Source: CAVWXT01 sp963759115 (lineage in GTDB: Bacteria > Planctomycetota > Planctomycetia > Pirellulales > Thermoguttaceae). From it: 64,000 nucleotides of DNA. The notes under the pieces are model-generated. The model saw nothing but the letters and a program-made list of their open reading frames with translations. It did not search any database and was not told the origin of the DNA. The position numbers and the translations under genes are program-made. The stretch covers positions 1,302,001 through 1,366,000 of the forward strand of contig CAVWXT010000006.1 of assembly GCA_963759115.1 (NCBI GenBank), in the 5' to 3' direction. Each line of letters opens with the position of its first letter. Within the stretch, counting starts at the first letter, position 1. Shown here in pieces: positions 38,629 through 47,758 of this stretch.

Positions 38629-38940
38629 GCCTCCTCGGCAGAATCTGTGGGTTGATTTGGGCCGTGAAACTCAGTTTGAATCTGGATTTTCAGGGGTTTT
38701 CGTGATTTCGGGAGCCTCAACGATCTGATTCATAGATTCCATCCCCGTTTTTTCCGTGGCAAAGGTCCGTGCGTTGCAGATGTGGGAGACCCGACGAGGG
38801 CCGTTACACAACAAGAAAACCCCGGTTTTGCGGCTGTTTCCACCGTCATTTATTTGCCCTGCCATCCCTCAGAAAATCCACCTTGCCAGGACGAATCCCC
38901 CGTAGGCCCATTTTTCACCCACAGATTTTGCCGAAGACCC
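38629..38940 (-). mobile_element. MITE copy 1, reverse orientation (TSD CTTTCCGA)
   Basis: This 312-bp copy is flanked by perfect 8-bp duplications CTTTCCGA at 38,621-38,628 and 38,941-38,948. The inverted ends are GCCTCCTCGGCAGAATCTGT here and GGGTCTTCGGCAAAATCTGT at the other end, read inward. This copy carries the six-A form of the internal A-run. Removing it joins an open frame from 38,488 to the gene at 39,077, though that upstream frame may not be a real gene. Confidence 0.95.
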
Positions 38941-39076
38941 CTTTCCGAAGACTTCTTCCGGCTGCCGTCCTCGTAGCACGAGGACATGCTGGCGGCTGAT
39001 CTCCAAACCAGTGTTCCCTGTGTGCTCATCGTATGCGCACACGACTGGAGAATCATTTGCACAATTGGAGGCGAAC

Positions 39077-39655
39077 ATGGCTGAAGATCGAGTGCAGCAT
39101 CACACAGATGTTGCTTCTAACGGAAGCGGGGAACCAGAGACAGAAGAGGACAGGGTTGAGGCTCGCTGGCGAGGCCACGACTTTACCGTGAAGGTCAATG
39201 GCAGGTGGTGTTTGGAGGGCTTCATTAAGTGGCATTTGCATGCCTTCGAGATCTTACGAGCAAGAGATCCAAATACCTATCGGCAGTTTCCTCCTCACTT
39301 GTGCGATCCGCTGGTAATTGCACTGATGCATCGGATACCACCGGAAGAATTCGGCGTCACCACATTAGAGGACAGGATGGACAACTTGGTAAGCAGGCTA
39401 GAAAAGCTGTTCCAAGGCGAGACTATGCCGGGACTGACGCCCACTCAGGAAATGCTTCTGAGAGCAGCTAGCGAGACTGAACCGCTTACCGGTGAGAGCT
39501 TGGCCGCCAAGGCAAAGGTCACAGTCAACAGTAATACACGCAATTGCCTGGCATCGCTCGTCAAACTTGGATTGCTTCATAAGGTGAGCGGGGGCTACGT
39601 GAAGTCGCCGAAAGGCCAGAATGTCATGACAAATGTCAGGCTCGACTCTCAATGA
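39077..39655 (+). CDS. hypothetical protein with C-terminal winged-helix-like part
   Basis: The 192-residue protein has an acidic N-terminus, then RWRGHDFTVKVNGRWCLEGF and a helical middle. Its C-terminus (ESLAAKAKVTVNSNTRNCLA, SLVKLGLLHKVSGGYVKSPK) looks like a winged helix that reads DNA. GGAGG lies six bases upstream of the ATG at 39,077. A MITE lies about 130 bases upstream. With that MITE removed the frame is open back to 38,488, so a longer original protein is possible. It precedes the helicase-like gene by about 20 bases. Confidence 0.65.
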   Translation: MAEDRVQHHTDVASNGSGEPETEEDRVEARWRGHDFTVKVNGRWCLEGFIKWHLHAFEILRARDPNTYRQFPPHLCDPLVIALMHRIPPEEFGVTTLEDRMDNLVSRLEKLFQGETMPGLTPTQEMLLRAASETEPLTGESLAAKAKVTVNSNTRNCLASLVKLGLLHKVSGGYVKSPKGQNVMTNVRLDSQ

Positions 39656-39675
39656 AGACAAGGGACAATGAAACC

Positions 39676-41722
39676 ATGACTGTTCACCAATCTCGAATCG
39701 CCAAAGCCGTCCCGAAAAACGGGGGTCTTCGGCAAAATCTGTGGGTGAAAAATGGGCCTACGGGGGATTCGTCCTGGCAAGGTGGATTTTCTGAGGGATG
39801 GCAGGGCAAATAAATGACGGTGGAAACAGCCGCAAAACCGGGGTTTTCTTGTTGTGTAACGGCCCTCGTCGGGTCTCCCACATCTGCAACGCACGGACCT
39901 TTGCCACGGAAAAACGGGGATGGAATCTATGAATCAGATCGTTGAGGCTCCCGAAATCACGAAAACCCCTGAAAATCCAGATTCAAACTGAGTTTCACGG
40001 CCCAAATCAACCCACAGATTCTGCCGAGGAGGCAAAAACGGAAAGTCAGCCCGTTCCGGTCGGAAACACCGTCAGTCTGATGATGTGGTCAGCCTTTTCA
40101 TCGGCGGTCTGGAACCACGATCAGGTGACGTGCCCAAGCCGTCCGGAGATGTTGGGGATCGTAGGCCCTTGCACCTAGAGAAGGAAGAGGACTTGCACAA
40201 GTGGGTAGTGGAGCGTGGCGCTGCCCACAACTACCGCCTACTCGGAGAACTGCTTTCGGCCTCGGGGGGCTTGTACCGCAACGGCACCACCGGTCATGGC
40301 TTGGTTCAAGTTCTGATCAATGGCACATTCCGCCTCATTACCAAGGGCACTCAGCTTGCCCCACTGATCGTGGATCGAGTGCCCATGCGGGTTGAAAAGG
40401 AAGGCAAAGTTGTCAATGAGTTGCCCGCAGCGCACCACCTCAACAGCATGCTGCACTCCGAAGAGTTCCTCGGCAAGTTCAAGGCGGTTGATGAGGTCAC
40501 CGGTCTGCCTATGTACCTTGACGATTTTTCACTTGTGCCACCCGGCTATAACGACTTTGGTCCAGGCAAACGAATCCTCTACCTTGGCGAAGATCCACCG
40601 GTCGTTCGGTCCCTCGAAACAATCAATGCCTTCCTGAGTGTTATGTCGTTTGCCACCACCGCCGACTCCACCAACACAGTCGGTGCGGCACTAACGGTGC
40701 TTCTCCGACACCAGTGGACCGGAGAAAAACCACTGGTGCTCATCACGGCCACCCAAAGCCACAGCGGAAAAGGAACGGTTACCGACTTCTTTCGAGGAGC
40801 CGTTCCAAAGGCCGATGTGCTCTACGAGTCGCTGGACTGGCCTATGCAGGACCAATTCCAGAGACAAGTCAAAAAGACCCCCGACATCGGTGTGGTCCTG
40901 TTCGACAACGTTCGCCTCGACAGTTCTGGTGGAAGAGCCAGGTTCATCCGCTCCGCTTTCGTCGAGGCGTTCGTCACTAATGGCGAAATCACGCTTGCCT
41001 CACCTGGTGCTGGCGAGCCAATCCGGCTCGTTAACAAGTACGTGGTGACTGTCAACACCAACGACGGGGCACTAAGCACAGACCTGATGAACCGGTCACT
41101 CCCGATTCATCTTGCACCAACCGGAGACACTCAGGATCGGGTATCAGCAATCGGAAATCCGAAGCTGGAGTTTCTCCCGGAGAACCGTGCTCGCATTGAG
41201 GCCGAACTTCGGGGGATGATCGAAAAGTGGAAGGAGGCGGGGCGTCCGCTGGACATGACAGTCCGCCACCCAATGAGTCGTTGGGCGAGGACGATAGGAG
41301 GCATCCTCAAGGTAAATGACTTCAACGACTTCTTGGCAAACTATGGCAATCGCAAGACTACCGACGATCCCATCCGAGAATCTCTGGCCATCTTGGGAGC
41401 GGTGAAGCACGACGAGGCACTGCGGCCGATGCAGTGGGCCGAGTTGGCCGTTGAGCATGGATTGGCCAAAACCCTTTTCGGCCCCAACGAGCGGGATACA
41501 CCCAAAGGGCGGGAGCGTGCTATTGGCCGCATCCTGAAGCGGCACCGACGGATCGTTTTCCATGCCGAAACCGAGACTCAGCAATACCAACTTCGCCTTG
41601 AAGGCGGTTGTAGGCGCTGGGGTGGTGAGAAGCCGCACGTTCGCTACGTGTTTACGAAGCTTAGCGAAGAAACGTTGCCGGTTGATGATGATCGCCCGAG
41701 TGTCGAGCGACACCCACTGTAA
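39676..41722 (+). pseudogene. SF3/D5-like helicase ATPase, interrupted by MITE near its start
   Basis: With the MITE (39,723-40,033) and one AAAAACGG copy removed, the parts 39,676-39,722 and 40,042-41,722 join into one frame of 575 residues starting MTVHQSRIAKAVPKNGKSAR. The core has a P-loop (ATQSHSGKGTVTDFF), a Walker B-like IGVVLFDNVR and the sensor-like NKYVVTVNTND, as in primase-associated SF3/D5 helicases of plasmids and phages. A C-terminal winged-helix-like part follows. Translation may still start downstream of the MITE (GTG/ATG near 40,085). It may be the replication protein of the accessory element. Confidence 0.65.
39723..40033 (+). mobile_element. MITE copy 2 (TSD AAAAACGG)
   Basis: This 311-bp forward copy has duplications AAAAACGG at 39,715-39,722 and 40,034-40,041. 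Its ends match those of the family. It is inserted sixteen codons into the helicase-like gene and carries the five-A form of the internal run. Confidence 0.95.
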
Positions 41723-42120
41723 CCACTATTGGAGAAACCTCATGAAAGACTATACGTACCACACAACGGGCGGCATTCGTCCGTCGCCGGAGTTCGCCCG
41801 AAAGGGTCTGTCCCAATACGCCGTCAATGTCGGCCTGCGATGCGGCCATGACTGCACCTACTGCTCTTCCCGAGCCATGCTTCGCTGCCACAAAGCCTTC
41901 AAGGAACTCGATAGAGAAGCCTTCACGACCGGATTCTCCATCATAGACCCCGACATTGTCACCAAGGTGGCCGCAGACGCCAAACGGCTACAGCGCCGGG
42001 GCCTCGTTCAGCTTTGTACTACTGTGGATGCCTGGGCCCCAGAAGCCCAGAAGCTTCGCTTGGGGCGACGGTGCCTCGAAGCGATCCTGGCCGAGCCAAG
42101 GTGGACAGTCCGCATCCTAA

Positions 42121-43475
42121 GTCGCTGTTCAAAAATAAGTTAGCCGTTTGTATAATCTGCGTATTCCGCTTCCATGGATGGAGAGACGGTCATGGCAGAC
42201 AAGGATTGCAGGCGCATTCGCCGGTGTCGCTGCCGAGGATGTCGCTCGCGTAGCGATGCGGATTTGGTTGCGTACCATCGGGCCATCAATCGAGTGATGG
42301 CCGAGTTGGACGAACGGAGTCGGCGGTTGTTCGCCGGGATCGTGGCCCGGCAACGCGGACACGGGGGCGTCCAGTTGGTGGCGGAAATCACCGGCCTGAG
42401 CCGTATGACAATCCGCCGGGGATTGCGCGAAAGCGAACGCGGACAGGTGGCGTCTTCAGAGCGAGTACGGCGTCCCGGCGGCGGACGAAAACGAGTCGAA
42501 AAAAAACGCCACGTGTGCGGGAGTTGTTGAAGGGGCTGTTGCGGGATGCGACGGCTGGCGATCCGATGGGTGGTCTGCGGTGGACGCACAAGACCACCCG
42601 CAACCTGGCCGCTGCATTGACGCGACGTGGCGTACCGGTCGGGCACGTGACGGTGGCTCGGTTGCTGCGAGCACAGAAGTACTCGTTGCGATCGAACCGC
42701 AAGCGGTTGGGTGGGAAGAGAGATCCCTATCGGGATCAGCAATTCCGCCTGTTGGGGCGTCGGCGACGGCGATTCCAACGGCAAGGGTGGCCGGTAATCA
42801 GTGTGGATACGAAGAAAAAGGAGTTGGTGGGCAACTTCAAAAATAACGGACGCAGTTGGCGGTGTGAGGACCGCGACGTGCTGGACCACGACTTTCCCAC
42901 ACTGGCCCGCGGCCGCGCCTATCCCTACGGCATCTATGACGAGAATCGCAATGAGGGCTATGTCGTGATCGGCACAACTCATCAGACAGCGACCTTTGCC
43001 GTGCGTGCCATTCGCTCGTGGTGGCTGAAGGTTGGGCGGCGTCGGTACTCGGGTGTGTCTCGGTTGGCCATCGAAGCCGACAGCGGAGGTGCCAACGGCA
43101 ACCGTTGTTGGGCTTGGAAGGTGGGCCTGCAAGAATTGGCTGACGAATTCAGATTGACGATCACGGTCGGGCATTATCCCGCAGGAGCCTCCAAGTGGAA
43201 CCCGATCGAGCACCGCATGTTCAACCTCATCAGTGCCAATTGGGCCGGCGAGCCACTGACCAGTTACGAAGTCATGCTGAAGAACATCCGCACGACACGG
43301 TCGAGCACGGGCTTTCGCTGCCGCGCATCGTTGGACACCAAGCTCTACCCGACCAAAGTCAAGGTGTCCGACGAAGCGAAGGCAACCGTGCGGCTGTTGC
43401 GACATACCGTCCTACCCAAATGGAACTACACCATCTGTCCACGAAAACGAAACGGCTAAGTTATTTTTGAACAAG
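42121..43475 (+). mobile_element. ISAzo13-type insertion sequence, copy 2
   Basis: The 24-base inverted ends TGTTCAAAAATAAGTTAGCC (+GTTT) at 42,126-42,149 and their complement at 43,450-43,473 differ at one position. TCCTAA at 42,115-42,120 and 43,476-43,481 looks like the target duplication, leaving GTCGC on the left and AG on the right outside the matched ends. This element is unlike copy 1 in its ends, so they are different members of the family. Confidence 0.9.
42174..43459 (+). CDS. ISAzo13-type transposase, needs -1 frameshift
   Basis: The first frame gives DLVAYHRAINRVMAELDERS, GVQLVAEITGLSRMTIRRGL and ends soon after GGGRKRVEKK. The second gives GDPMGGLRWTHKTTRNLAAA, GWPVISVDTKKKELVGNFKN (first Asp of DDE), SRLAIEADSGGANGNR and ASKWNPIEHRMFNLIS. 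The join is a run of eight A (42,499-42,506) read GAA AAA AAA in frame 0; a -1 slip continues the DDE half. The full chain is about 425 residues. Copy 1 has a matching A-run at the same place. Confidence 0.88.
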
Positions 43476-44107
43476 TCCTAACGAAGAATTCGGCTGTCGC
43501 CGAGGACTTCGATTTGATCAAGAAGCACCGTGACCGAGTGCTGGTGGGACTGAGCCTGACGGCCACCCCCGACCGGGAGTCCGTCATGTCCGTGGTCGAG
43601 CCACACGCCTCGCCAATCTCCGGGCGGATGGCGGCTCTTGAGAAGGCGCACAAGCTGGGGCTACGGACCTATGGGATACTGTGTCCCTTGCTGCCCGGCA
43701 TCGCCGATGCCCCCGAGCAGATCGATGAGTTGGTGCGGTTTGTCGCCGAGTGCGGTGCGGAGGAGGTGTTCTCGGAGGCCGTCAATGCTCGTGGCAACAG
43801 TCTGACGCTCACCGAGAAGGTGCTTCGGGACAACGGCTTAATGGCTGAGGCCCAAGCGATCTCGGCGATCCGCAAGCGGAATGAGTGGTCCTCTTACGTC
43901 GCCAGTCTGCTGGAGAACCTCCAGAAGGCAATGCGACGGCACATAGCGACCAAGAAGCTGCGGTTCTTGTTGTACCCGTCAAGGTTGACCGCACAGGACC
44001 AACAGCAGATTCAGAAGGACGATGCGGGGGTGTTGTGGTTGTGGTTCGATCTGCTCGGGATGGTCCCAAGCAGCGACAGCAGGCCAATCCGATAACGAGG
44101 TGATTCA

Positions 44108-44362
44108 ATGGAGCCAGCAAAGTTCGTGAAAGAACAACAGGAATGGGCGGACAAGATCGAGAAGATACTGCCCGAACGAGGCAGCCCCGCATTGGTAGCG
44201 GCACTGTTGGGCATGGCAGGCTACGTGGCAATGAATATCACGCCTCTACCGCCCGGTTCTGATGTCGAGAAAGAAATCGACCATCTGGCCAACATTTTAA
44301 CGAGTGCTTGGATGGCATGGACACAAGAGCAAATGCACCGGTGGCAACAGGAAAGGAATTAG
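44108..44362 (+). CDS. hypothetical protein, 84 aa
   Basis: This small helical protein (MEPAKFVKEQQEWADKIEKI; SAWMAWTQEQMHRWQQ) has one mildly hydrophobic stretch (PALVAALLGMAGYVAM). The ATG follows a GAGGTG site 12 bases after the radical SAM gene's stop, and the next gene starts 5 bases after its end, so it belongs to the same transcript. The family is unknown. Confidence 0.6.
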   Translation: MEPAKFVKEQQEWADKIEKILPERGSPALVAALLGMAGYVAMNITPLPPGSDVEKEIDHLANILTSAWMAWTQEQMHRWQQERN

Positions 44363-44906
44363 TCCAATGAACCACAAACAGTTGAAACACTTGAGAGCAC
44401 AGCAATACGAATTGTTGCAACCGTTGAAGACACGGCAACCCAATCGGGAAGAGTGGAATACGTTAAATGCTTGGGTGACCGGCATAATGGGGGAGTTGCG
44501 GGAGCAAGCCACCACATCCGAAGAGCGATTGCTTGCCGAGAATAGGCAGTTGAAGCTAGACAAGGATGCCTTACGCCAAGAGATCGTGGAAAAGGAAGAT
44601 CATTGGGAGCAATGGGCGGCGGAAGAAGTGGAGAGAAGGGAAGCCACGATCACAGCAGAGTTGCAGCTTGAGGCCGATCAACTGCTAGATTCGATGGCAG
44701 AGGGGTTAGCAACTAAAGAAGCCAACATTGTGCAAGCCGTTGAGGCTGTTTCTCACCAACAGCGCATCAAAGAGATCGTGGTGAGCCCCCGCTTATCGGA
44801 TGTGCCCCCAACGGCGTTGATGATTCTGGCAATGGGGGCTGTGCGGAATGCCCACAACGTGAAGAAGGGTGAAGTAATGTTGGCAACCGCCAATGAAACA
44901 ATTGTG

Positions 44907-45467
44907 GGGTCTTCGGCAAAATCTGTGGGTGAAAAATGGGCCTACGGGGGATTCGTCCTGGCAAGGTGGATTTTCTGAGGGATGGCAGGGCAAATAAATG
45001 ACGGTGGAAACAGCCGCAAAACCGGGGTTTTCTTGTTGTGTAACGGCCCTCGTCGGGTCTCCCACATCTGCAACGCACGGACCTTTGCCACGGAAAAACG
45101 GGGATGGAATCTATGAATCAGATCGTTGAGGCTCCCGAAATCACGAAAACCCCTGAAAATCCAGATTCAAACTGAGTTTCACGGCCCAAATCAACCCACA
45201 GATTCTGCCGAGGAGGCGATTTTCTGAGGGATGGCAGGGCAAATAAATGACGGTGGAAACAGCCGCAAAACCGGGGTTTTCTTGTTGTGTAACGGCCCTC
45301 GTCGGGTCTCCCACATCTGCAACGCACGGACCTTTGCCACGGAAAAAACGGGGATGGAATCTATGAATCAGATCGTTGAGGCTCCCGAAATCACGAAAAC
45401 CCCTGAAAATCCAGATTCAAACTGAGTTTCACGGCCCAAATCAACCCACAGATTCTGCCGAGGAGGC
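44907..45467 (+). mobile_element. MITE copy 3, tandem full plus truncated unit (TSD CAATTGTG)
   Basis: A full 311-bp unit (44,907-45,217) is followed at once by a second unit lacking its first 62 bases (45,218-45,467). Only the outer ends have the duplication CAATTGTG (44,899-44,906 and 45,468-45,475), so this is one insertion that became a dimer, not two. The full unit has five A in the internal run and the truncated one six. Confidence 0.92.
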
Positions 45468-45595
45468 CAATTGTGATGGTGCCCCTGATGGATGAGGGCG
45501 AATGGATTGTATTCGCCTTTCACAAGGATGATGAGCGACAAGTGCGGCGAGTGAACAGTTTGAAGCGGCACAGCGAATTGATGGTAACACAAATG

Positions 45596-45907
45596 GGGTC
45601 TTCGGCAAAATCTGTGGGTGAAAAATGGGCCTACGGGGGATTCGTCCTGGCAAGGTGGATTTTCTGAGGGATGGCAGGGCAAATAAATGACGGTGGAAAC
45701 AGCCGCAAAACCGGGGTTTTCTTGTTGTGTAACGGCCCTCGTCGGGTCTCCCACATCTGCAACGCACGGACCTTTGCCACGGAAAAAACGGGGATGGAAT
45801 CTATGAATCAGATCGTTGAGGCTCCCGAAATCACGAAAACCCCTGAAAATCCAGATTCAAACTGAGTTTCACGGCCCAAATCAACCCACAGATTCTGCCG
45901 AGGAGGC
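45596..45907 (+). mobile_element. MITE copy 4 (TSD CACAAATG)
   Basis: This 312-bp forward copy is flanked by CACAAATG at 45,588-45,595 and 45,908-45,915. It lies only 120 bases from copy 3 in the same interrupted gene. Its right end places GAGGAGG eight bases before an ATG made by the duplication. Confidence 0.95.
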
Positions 45908-45944
45908 CACAAATGCAACAACTGCAAAAGCGGAAGGTCAACCA

Positions 45945-46124
45945 ATGAGCAAACACAAACTCAAGCGGTATGAGTTGGACGGAGAAGAGATTGTAGAATG
46001 CCCCCGTGGGCGGTTCACCTTGGAAGAAGCCACACAAATTCAAAAGCAAGTGAAAGAGGATCGGCGCATTGATGAAGAATGCAATGCAGCAATCCGCATA
46101 GCAATAAAGAAGTTTTTGAAATAG
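45945..46124 (+). CDS. hypothetical protein, 59 aa
   Basis: It starts MSKHKLKRYELDGEEIVECP and ends in a helical IRIAIKKFLK. The ATG overlaps the rebuilt stop of the preceding gene (ATGA). After the MITE insertion it can also be read as a longer chain that begins inside the MITE right end (TDSAEEATNATTAKAEGQP then MSK). The family is unknown. Confidence 0.6.
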   Translation: MSKHKLKRYELDGEEIVECPRGRFTLEEATQIQKQVKEDRRIDEECNAAIRIAIKKFLK

Positions 46125-46147
46125 TGGGTTACCACAAGGAGCCAACA

Positions 46148-46699
46148 ATGAACGGACCCGATACCAACGATGAGTCCCGCCATATCCTATGGCCCGATCC
46201 CAACCCAGATGCCAACGGCTACCGGGCCTGCGTGGTGGTCGAAAATGAACACGGTTACACGCCATACGGAGTCATGTCCAACGACCCACTGGCAAAGAAA
46301 CCGATCTATATCGGCAAGACGCAGGAAGAGGCGGAACGGTGGTGCTATGAGTGGAATGCGAAACACTTCGGGCTCAGCAAGCAGGAGCAAGACCTGATCG
46401 TTCTGTCGTCGATACGTCGGCAGAACCTTCAGGTGACATACGATGGCGACAACGACTGGTACGTCGTTCTGCGTGGCGACCAGGAAGTGCTGACGCTTGA
46501 CTGCGAAGAATGCGAAGACCTGATCCGTCAGCTATACAAACGGCGTTGGCCATACAACGAACCGGAATGTTTTGCATGCGGGGAACCACTCGAACGTTTC
46601 GAGTGTGTCAATGAAACCTGTAGCGAAAGTCCCCACTACAAGCCGGAAGACGATGAAGATCGTGATCAGGGATCTGAAAGCAACCACGCCCAAAGATAA
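46148..46699 (+). CDS. hypothetical protein with Cys-pair C-terminus, 183 aa
   Basis: AAGGAG precedes the ATG at 46,148. The N-terminal half has YRACVVVENEHGYTPYGVMS and a YIGKTQEEAERWCYEWNAKH helix. The C-terminal ECFACGEPLERFECVNETCS looks like a small zinc ribbon. The last 20 residues are acidic. It lies 23 bases after the previous gene and 19 before the next. The family is unknown. Confidence 0.65.
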   Translation: MNGPDTNDESRHILWPDPNPDANGYRACVVVENEHGYTPYGVMSNDPLAKKPIYIGKTQEEAERWCYEWNAKHFGLSKQEQDLIVLSSIRRQNLQVTYDGDNDWYVVLRGDQEVLTLDCEECEDLIRQLYKRRWPYNEPECFACGEPLERFECVNETCSESPHYKPEDDEDRDQGSESNHAQR

Positions 46700-47758
46700 A
46701 GGAGCGACGGTATTACCATGTTCAACGTACTTAACGATTCCGTTCAGACTATGGTTGATCGCATTGTCGTATTGGCAAATCACGATCCCGAGTTTCGCTC
46801 GGCGCTGGCAGAGATGCTGCACTTCTTTTCGGGTACCGACCACCATGAAGCCAGCGCAGTCCAGGGCGAACAGGCTCTCTTGCCAGTTGAGCCAGAGGAA
46901 GAAATACAACCCGAGCCCGATGGCGATGCTGTTGCCGTGGCTGTTGAGCCAACTGGTCCCTTGGACCAAGAGACCTTGTCGGAAGCCATTTCGACAACCG
47001 TAAGCCGACCACCGAGAGACGTGTCGGCCCCGGACTTAGAACTCATCGAATCTCGGTGTCGCCTCAAAGCCAAAGCGGCTCGCTGGGCGGCAGAGCGACA
47101 ACGCAAACTTCACGAGGGGATTCCCGCCAGCGTGGCAATAGCACCTTTTGATCGGGAACTCATTGAGCGTGCGAAGGCCCTGTCCGACTGTTACCTCTGG
47201 ACTAACGGCCCTGCTAGCCCACAACCAGCCGACCTCAGACTATTCGAAGTGCTGGGTGGGTGCTTCGACGTGGCGGCCGACGCTGCATTGCTCCTCAGGA
47301 AACATGCGGGGGAGTTGGAAGACGAAGAGGAATTGTTCAAGCAATGCCTCGATGGGGCGGCTGAGGCGCAGTCGGCCTTACGATCAGCGGTCATGGCCGT
47401 TGGTGGCGATACGGACGCCGACCAACAGTTGCTCTTCGATTGGCTGAGGAACACGACGGCTGACAAGCACATTTTCATCGAACGCTACCTACGTGCCGAC
47501 GATCTGGCAGATCCGTATAGCTGGCCTGAGATCCAGGGCCGCATCCAGACAGTCCGGGAAGCCTGTGAAACCGCAATCGCCCGCAGACAACGGCGGGCAC
47601 AGACCTTGAACCGGCTTCGCTATCATGCTGGTCATGTTGCCGCAAGCCGTGGCACGGAGCATGACTGGGACAGGATCGCCAACGCCGCTAAGGAGTTACT
47701 CGATGATGGCGTACCACCAAGCAACCGAGAAGTCAGAGATGCCATACTATCAATAATG

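Larger units (their letters stand above)
41742..44095 (+). pseudogene. radical SAM protein (SPL-like), interrupted by ISAzo13-type element
   Basis: Joining 41,742-42,120 to 43,482-44,095 gives an unbroken 330-residue frame. It has the cluster motif CGHDCTYC (CxxxCxxC) near residue 35, QLCTTVDAWAPEAQKLRLG, RILTKNSAVAEDFDLI across the junction, and VLVGLSLTATPD. This resembles spore-photoproduct-lyase-type radical SAM proteins; the substrate is unknown. GGAG precedes the ATG. The insertion leaves a 131-residue fragment that keeps only the cluster motif, so function is probably lost. Confidence 0.85.
44367..45948 (+). pseudogene. hypothetical coiled-coil protein, interrupted by two MITE insertions
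   Basis: Three parts, 44,367-44,906, 45,476-45,595 and 45,916-45,948, join exactly in frame (231 codons) when both MITE insertions and one TSD copy each are removed. The rebuilt protein starts MNHKQLKHLRAQQYELLQ and has a coiled-coil middle (LAENRQLKLDKDALRQEIVE). It runs through NETIV-MVPLMDEGEW and LMVTQM-QQLQKRKVNQ. Its rebuilt stop overlaps the next gene's start as ATGA, typical of a real operon joint. The family is unknown. Confidence 0.85.

Noticed and set aside
38337..38705. Gene running from 38,337 or 38,488 into MITE copy 1
   Set aside because: The frame is open, and even joins the next gene after MITE removal, but has no start signal and poor protein-like composition; kept only as a remark.
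44772..45078. Repeated short proteins reading RCRCGRPDEGRYTTRKPRF found at several loci
   Set aside because: They are the antisense translation of the MITE copies; recurrence comes from DNA identity, not from a protein family with a start signal.
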